The notes under the pieces were generated by a model that searched no databases, was not told where the DNA came from, and saw only the letters and a program-made list of their open reading frames with translations. A DNA stretch of 64,000 bases from Luteimonas viscosa (lineage in GTDB: Bacteria > Pseudomonadota > Gammaproteobacteria > Xanthomonadales > Xanthomonadaceae). Made by a program: the position numbers and the translations under genes. Location: assembly GCF_008244685.1 (NCBI RefSeq), contig NZ_VTFT01000001.1, positions 3,017,248 to 3,081,247 of the forward strand, given 5' to 3'. Shown here piece after piece: positions 60,619-64,000 of this stretch (position 1 is its first letter; each line of letters starts with the position of its first letter).

Positions 60619-61178
60619 GTTCGTATATGAAATCCGTCAGCCAGCGTTCTCAGCGTGGCGTGAGCTTGCTCGTGGTGATGATCGTGTTGGTGGTGATGAC
60701 CATTGTGGGGTTGGCTGGCATCCGCAGCACGCTCTTGAGGGAACGCATGAGCGCGAACATGTACGATCGCAGCCTCGCGTTCCAGTCAGCGGAATCTGCA
60801 TTGCGCGAGGCTGAGCTGGCAGTGCGACAGGCCGTACTGGCAGGTACCCCGATCGGGACGGACTGCAGCGCTGTTGGCGCGTCGTGTCCCATTCCTCCGG
60901 CCGATACGTACACGGGTGGAGCCAACCCCGACTGGGTCGATGGCACGGCAACGCAGGAGCTGGCCGCAGGCGCGCCGCAGTACTTCATTCAGTTTCTAGG
61001 CCAGCGCGACAGTACGGACGAACTAAACCTCGGCTTCAGCGCGGGCGCCAATCAGTACGGTGGTGGGGGTGGAGTGCCGCTGGAGTCATTCTATCGAGTC
61101 ATTGCGCGCAGCCATGATCCTGCCGTTGCCGCAGATCGTTCTGTGGTCGTGCTTCATTCCAATATCGTTATCAAGTAG
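60615..61178 (+). CDS. pilX: Type IV pilus assembly protein PilX
   Basis: This 187-residue minor pilin has the leader ending QRG (Gly15) and the helix VSLLVVMIVLVVMTIVGLAG; the +5 position is Val, as PilX proteins often lack the Glu. RERMSANMYDRSLAFQSAESALREAE is a typical PilX signature. It is thought to bridge the other minor pilins to PilY1. The ATG at 60615 overlaps the pilW stop. pilY1 follows after 29 bases. Confidence 0.92.
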   Translation: MSSYMKSVSQRSQRGVSLLVVMIVLVVMTIVGLAGIRSTLLRERMSANMYDRSLAFQSAESALREAELAVRQAVLAGTPIGTDCSAVGASCPIPPADTYTGGANPDWVDGTATQELAAGAPQYFIQFLGQRDSTDELNLGFSAGANQYGGGGGVPLESFYRVIARSHDPAVAADRSVVVLHSNIVIK

Positions 61179-61207
61179 GCGCAACCAGGATTCATTGGGG
61201 AAATGTC

Positions 61208-64000
61208 ATGAGTTCAAGCACAATGTCAGCGTGCAGTGGTCGTTCCCTGCGCAGCCGTGCATCGGCATTCTTGGTGGGCCTGCTCGCGGTTGTGAGTTCG
61301 GTATCCGCGCTCTCTGTGGAGATTGATCAGAGGCCTCTTTACCTCGGGAGCGACGTGCCCGGCAACTTGGCTCTCGTGCCGTCGGTGGAGTACCCCACGA
61401 TCCACAGCCAGGCGAATATAGGAAGCTATGCCACGAATCGCCGTTACTCCGGCTACTTCGATCCTGGAAAGTGCTACGAGTATCAGTACAGCGCGACCGA
61501 AGCCGAACGGCATTTCTCTCCCGCAGGCGCTGCGAATGGATTCAATTGCACGGCCGAAGGGCAATGGAGTGGCAATTACCTGAACTGGGCCGCCACCCAG
61601 ACCATCGATCCGTTCAGGTCGGCGCTGACCGGTGGATATCGCGTCAAGGACGAAGCAGATGAAACCTGGCTCGAGAAGGCGAGGCATGCGCCGGGCTACA
61701 CGCTTTATCCGAACCGTCGACTGCCCAACAGTGGTAGCGATTCCGCGCTCGTAGAAAACCTGACGCCTGCGAGCTGGAACAATTTGACAGTACGCATCCA
61801 GGGCCTTGGAAACAAGATGCGGTTCAGCGCATCAGGCAATCTGGACAGTACGCCGGTCCCCTACAACCCAGAGCAGCATCCGCTGGTGAATAGCTCGCCT
61901 GAGGAAGGTCGGTGGGAAAACTGCTCTGGCCCTCAGCCGGGATGCGTGCGGCGGGGAAATCGGTGGCAGCGTTGGGTTGTCACTGTGCCAGCTGTCCAGG
62001 GTGATGCAGGGACAGTCTATGAGGTCAGCGTGAGGGTCAAGGTATGCGATCCGGCGGTGGGCGTCGAAGCCAATTGCAAGCAGTATTCCCAGGGCTGGAA
62101 GCCAGAAGGATTGATTCAGGAGTACTCGGAGCGCATTCGCTACAGCATCTTCGGCTTCATGAATGAAACTGGCAACCAGCGCAATGGTGGCGTGATGCGC
62201 GCGCGCCAGAAGTATGTAGGTCCCAATACGCACTATCCGGAACTGGGGACGCTGGCGAATGCCAACCGGGAGTGGGACCCTGAAACCGGTGTGCTGGTGA
62301 GAAATCCAGACAGCACGGATGCGACCGCCACTGGTTATGACGTGGCCGATAGTGGTGTCATCAATTACCTCAACAAGTTTGGGCAGATGACTGCGCAGGA
62401 CCCGAAGGGCAACGATCCGGTAAGCGAGCTCTATTATGCTGCGCTTCGCTATTTCCGGGGTCAGGGTAACTTGGCAAGCTACACCAGTGGGGTGAATTAC
62501 AATCGAGCGGACGGATTCCCGGTGATCACGGATTGGGATGATCCCATTCGTTATGCCTGTCAGGTCAACGCGGCATTGGGGATCGGTGACGTTTACACGC
62601 ACGAGGACCGCAACATACCGACCACGCCAGCGGATGATCTCGCCCTGGCTAGGACGTATACCCAGAAGATTTTTGATCTTGAGTCGATCAACAAAGAGGC
62701 GGAGGATGTTTTCAGCGGACGCGGCAACTCTGCTTACATTGCGGGCTTGGCCTATTACGCGAACACGAACGATTTGCGGCCGGACAATGAGGCGCAGGCG
62801 AACAGTGCGGGACGTCAGACACTTTCGACGTACTGGGTCGATGTGCGTGAGAATCAGCGCCTCGAACCAAAATCCGACAACCAGTACTGGTTAGCGGCCA
62901 AGTATGGTGGGTTCCGAGCGCCAGAGGGGTTCGATCCGTTGGAAACCACGGGCCTCAATCAGGCTTGGTGGCACGGTTCCAATGAGTACCTGGTCAGTGG
63001 GGCCAATGGTGATGTCACTACAGCCGTGACCGCCTACCCCCGTCCGGACAACTTCTATGTGGCCAGTGAAGCGGACAAGATGGTGGCGAGCCTGCGCGAA
63101 GCGTTCGAGAGCTTTTTGGCCGAGATGGAAGGTTCTGCGAGTTCGTTTGCGAGCAACACCACGCGACTGGAGAATGGCGCGCAGACGTACCAAGCGCAGT
63201 TCGTGACCGGGCAGAACAATGAGTGGGGTGGCGAGCTTCGCGCTTTCGATGTCAACGTCACTACCGGGGCGTTGACCGAAACATGGGCGGCGACAGATAA
63301 TTTTCCCGAGTGGGGTCCGACGAACGCAACGCCTGGTGCGCGGCAGGTCTTCTACAATAATGGCGGCACAATGGCGGCCTTTGAGGGTGCTGTGGCTGGC
63401 CTCTCGTCGGAAGTTGTGAATTATCTGCGCGGGGATCGTTCGGAGGAGCAGAGTAATGGCGGCGATTTCCGAGATCGTCGGAGCGTTCTCGGCGATATCG
63501 TCAATTCCCAGCCGACGTTTGTCGGCGCGCCGAACGGCCGCCTGTTCGCGGGGCAGACATTCCCCGGCGCGAGTGCGTACGCCGGTTTTGCAGCGGGGCA
63601 GGCCACGCGGACGCCGGTGATCTATGTGGGGGCGAACGACGGTATGTTGCACGCTTTCAACGCCGATACAGGTGCCGAGCTGTTTGCCTTCGTGCCGACG
63701 GAAGGCATGTCCAAGCTTCATGGAGAGGGTGGATACACCGATCCGGACTATGAGCACGCTTATACGGTAGACGGTGCGTTGACGGCGGCTGACTGGTTCA
63801 ACGGAACCAGCTGGCGCACGGTTGTCGTCGGCACAATGGGGCGCGGCGGCAAGAGCGTGTTCGCGCTGGACGTGACCGATCCTGCTTCCCCTTCATTGCT
63901 TTGGGAGCGCACCGCGAGCGAGCTTGGCAACAACCTTGGGCAGCCCATCGTTGCGCAGGTTGCCTCGAATGACTGGCGTGTATTGGTTGGCAATGGTCCA
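61208..64000 (+). CDS. pilY1: Type IV pilus tip protein PilY1 (5' part, runs off right edge)
   Basis: The gene starts with the ATG at 61208 and stays open for 931 codons to the window end. A long leader with hydrophobic core (ASAFLVGLLAVVSSVSA) indicates export. The PilC/PilY1 beta-propeller domain begins near residue 760 (GDIVNSQPTFVGAPNGRLF), continues with TPVIYVGANDGMLHAFNADTG and GGKSVFALDVTDP and is cut. The N-terminal 750 residues have no DxSxS MIDAS motif that I can see, unlike the von Willebrand A domain of Pseudomonas PilY1. PilY1 acts as pilus tip adhesin and assembly factor. The calcium-binding loop would lie beyond the edge. Confidence 0.92.
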   Translation, partial: MSSSTMSACSGRSLRSRASAFLVGLLAVVSSVSALSVEIDQRPLYLGSDVPGNLALVPSVEYPTIHSQANIGSYATNRRYSGYFDPGKCYEYQYSATEAERHFSPAGAANGFNCTAEGQWSGNYLNWAATQTIDPFRSALTGGYRVKDEADETWLEKARHAPGYTLYPNRRLPNSGSDSALVENLTPASWNNLTVRIQGLGNKMRFSASGNLDSTPVPYNPEQHPLVNSSPEEGRWENCSGPQPGCVRRGNRWQRWVVTVPAVQGDAGTVYEVSVRVKVCDPAVGVEANCKQYSQGWKPEGLIQEYSERIRYSIFGFMNETGNQRNGGVMRARQKYVGPNTHYPELGTLANANREWDPETGVLVRNPDSTDATATGYDVADSGVINYLNKFGQMTAQDPKGNDPVSELYYAALRYFRGQGNLASYTSGVNYNRADGFPVITDWDDPIRYACQVNAALGIGDVYTHEDRNIPTTPADDLALARTYTQKIFDLESINKEAEDVFSGRGNSAYIAGLAYYANTNDLRPDNEAQANSAGRQTLSTYWVDVRENQRLEPKSDNQYWLAAKYGGFRAPEGFDPLETTGLNQAWWHGSNEYLVSGANGDVTTAVTAYPRPDNFYVASEADKMVASLREAFESFLAEMEGSASSFASNTTRLENGAQTYQAQFVTGQNNEWGGELRAFDVNVTTGALTETWAATDNFPEWGPTNATPGARQVFYNNGGTMAAFEGAVAGLSSEVVNYLRGDRSEEQSNGGDFRDRRSVLGDIVNSQPTFVGAPNGRLFAGQTFPGASAYAGFAAGQATRTPVIYVGANDGMLHAFNADTGAELFAFVPTEGMSKLHGEGGYTDPDYEHAYTVDGALTAADWFNGTSWRTVVVGTMGRGGKSVFALDVTDPASPSLLWERTASELGNNLGQPIVAQVASNDWRVLVGNGP

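Noticed and set aside
1..64000. tRNA, rRNA, CRISPR arrays, insertion sequences or prophage genes
   Set aside because: Intergenic gaps were read on both strands; I saw no T-loop motif (GTTCRA), no spaced direct repeats and no transposase or integrase reading frame.

Overview
The window is a compact, very GC-rich (roughly 70%) bacterial chromosome segment with no rRNA, tRNA, CRISPR or insertion sequence that I could see. Several features point to the Xanthomonadaceae/Lysobacteraceae (Lysobacter or Luteimonas type): an aspartokinase fused to diaminopimelate decarboxylase, the MurL/MurD2 peptidoglycan pair known from Xanthomonas, an rmlBACD block, petABC followed by sspAB, and a fimT-pilVWX-pilY1 minor pilin cluster. 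The genus is an inference; no 16S gene is present.

Layout. 1-6 kb: an EF-G-like GTPase cut by the left edge, osmC with a coupled hydrolase, a glycine-zipper protein, an exported amidohydrolase and a PhzF protein. 6-12 kb: lysC-lysA fusion, murL and murD2 overlapping end to start, linking the DAP/lysine branch to the glutamate step of murein precursor synthesis; both mur genes carry in-frame insertions that look like dispersed repeats. 12-17 kb: ispB and ssb diverging, then rmlB-A-C-D (dTDP-rhamnose) with overlapping genes. 17-24 kb: an S9 peptidase, a DUF819 membrane protein, then cstA, a small cory-CC-star protein and an ArsA/GET3-like ATPase in one overlapping operon, convergent with corA. 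24-28 kb: a GH97 glucosidase with a palindromic operator candidate, and a DUF4105 protein.

28-41 kb: the conserved string miaB-ybeZ-ybeY-corC lies on the minus strand but is broken up. A TetR-HlyD-ABC exporter operon plus a lipoprotein separates miaB from ybeZ, and a candidate toxin/immunity pair plus a secreted Cys-containing protein separates ybeY from corC. 41-50 kb: a lytic transglycosylase, the cytochrome bc1 operon petABC, sspA/sspB, nadC, a Trm112-like protein and purEK. 50-52.5 kb: a monothiol glutaredoxin (grxD) flanked by a superoxide-dismutase-like protein with altered metal ligands and an SDR-like protein lacking most catalytic residues, then a MarC membrane protein. 52.7-58.4 kb: a large TonB-dependent receptor with a strong terminator, ppnN and an orphan LytS/AlgZ-type histidine kinase. 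58.6-64 kb: minor type IV pilins and pilY1 (cut by the right edge), visibly lower in GC than the rest.

Most genes are housekeeping. The most interesting parts are the repeat insertions inside murL and murD2, the cstA/cory-CC-star/ArsA operon, the toxin/immunity candidate, and the two apparently repurposed enzyme folds around grxD.
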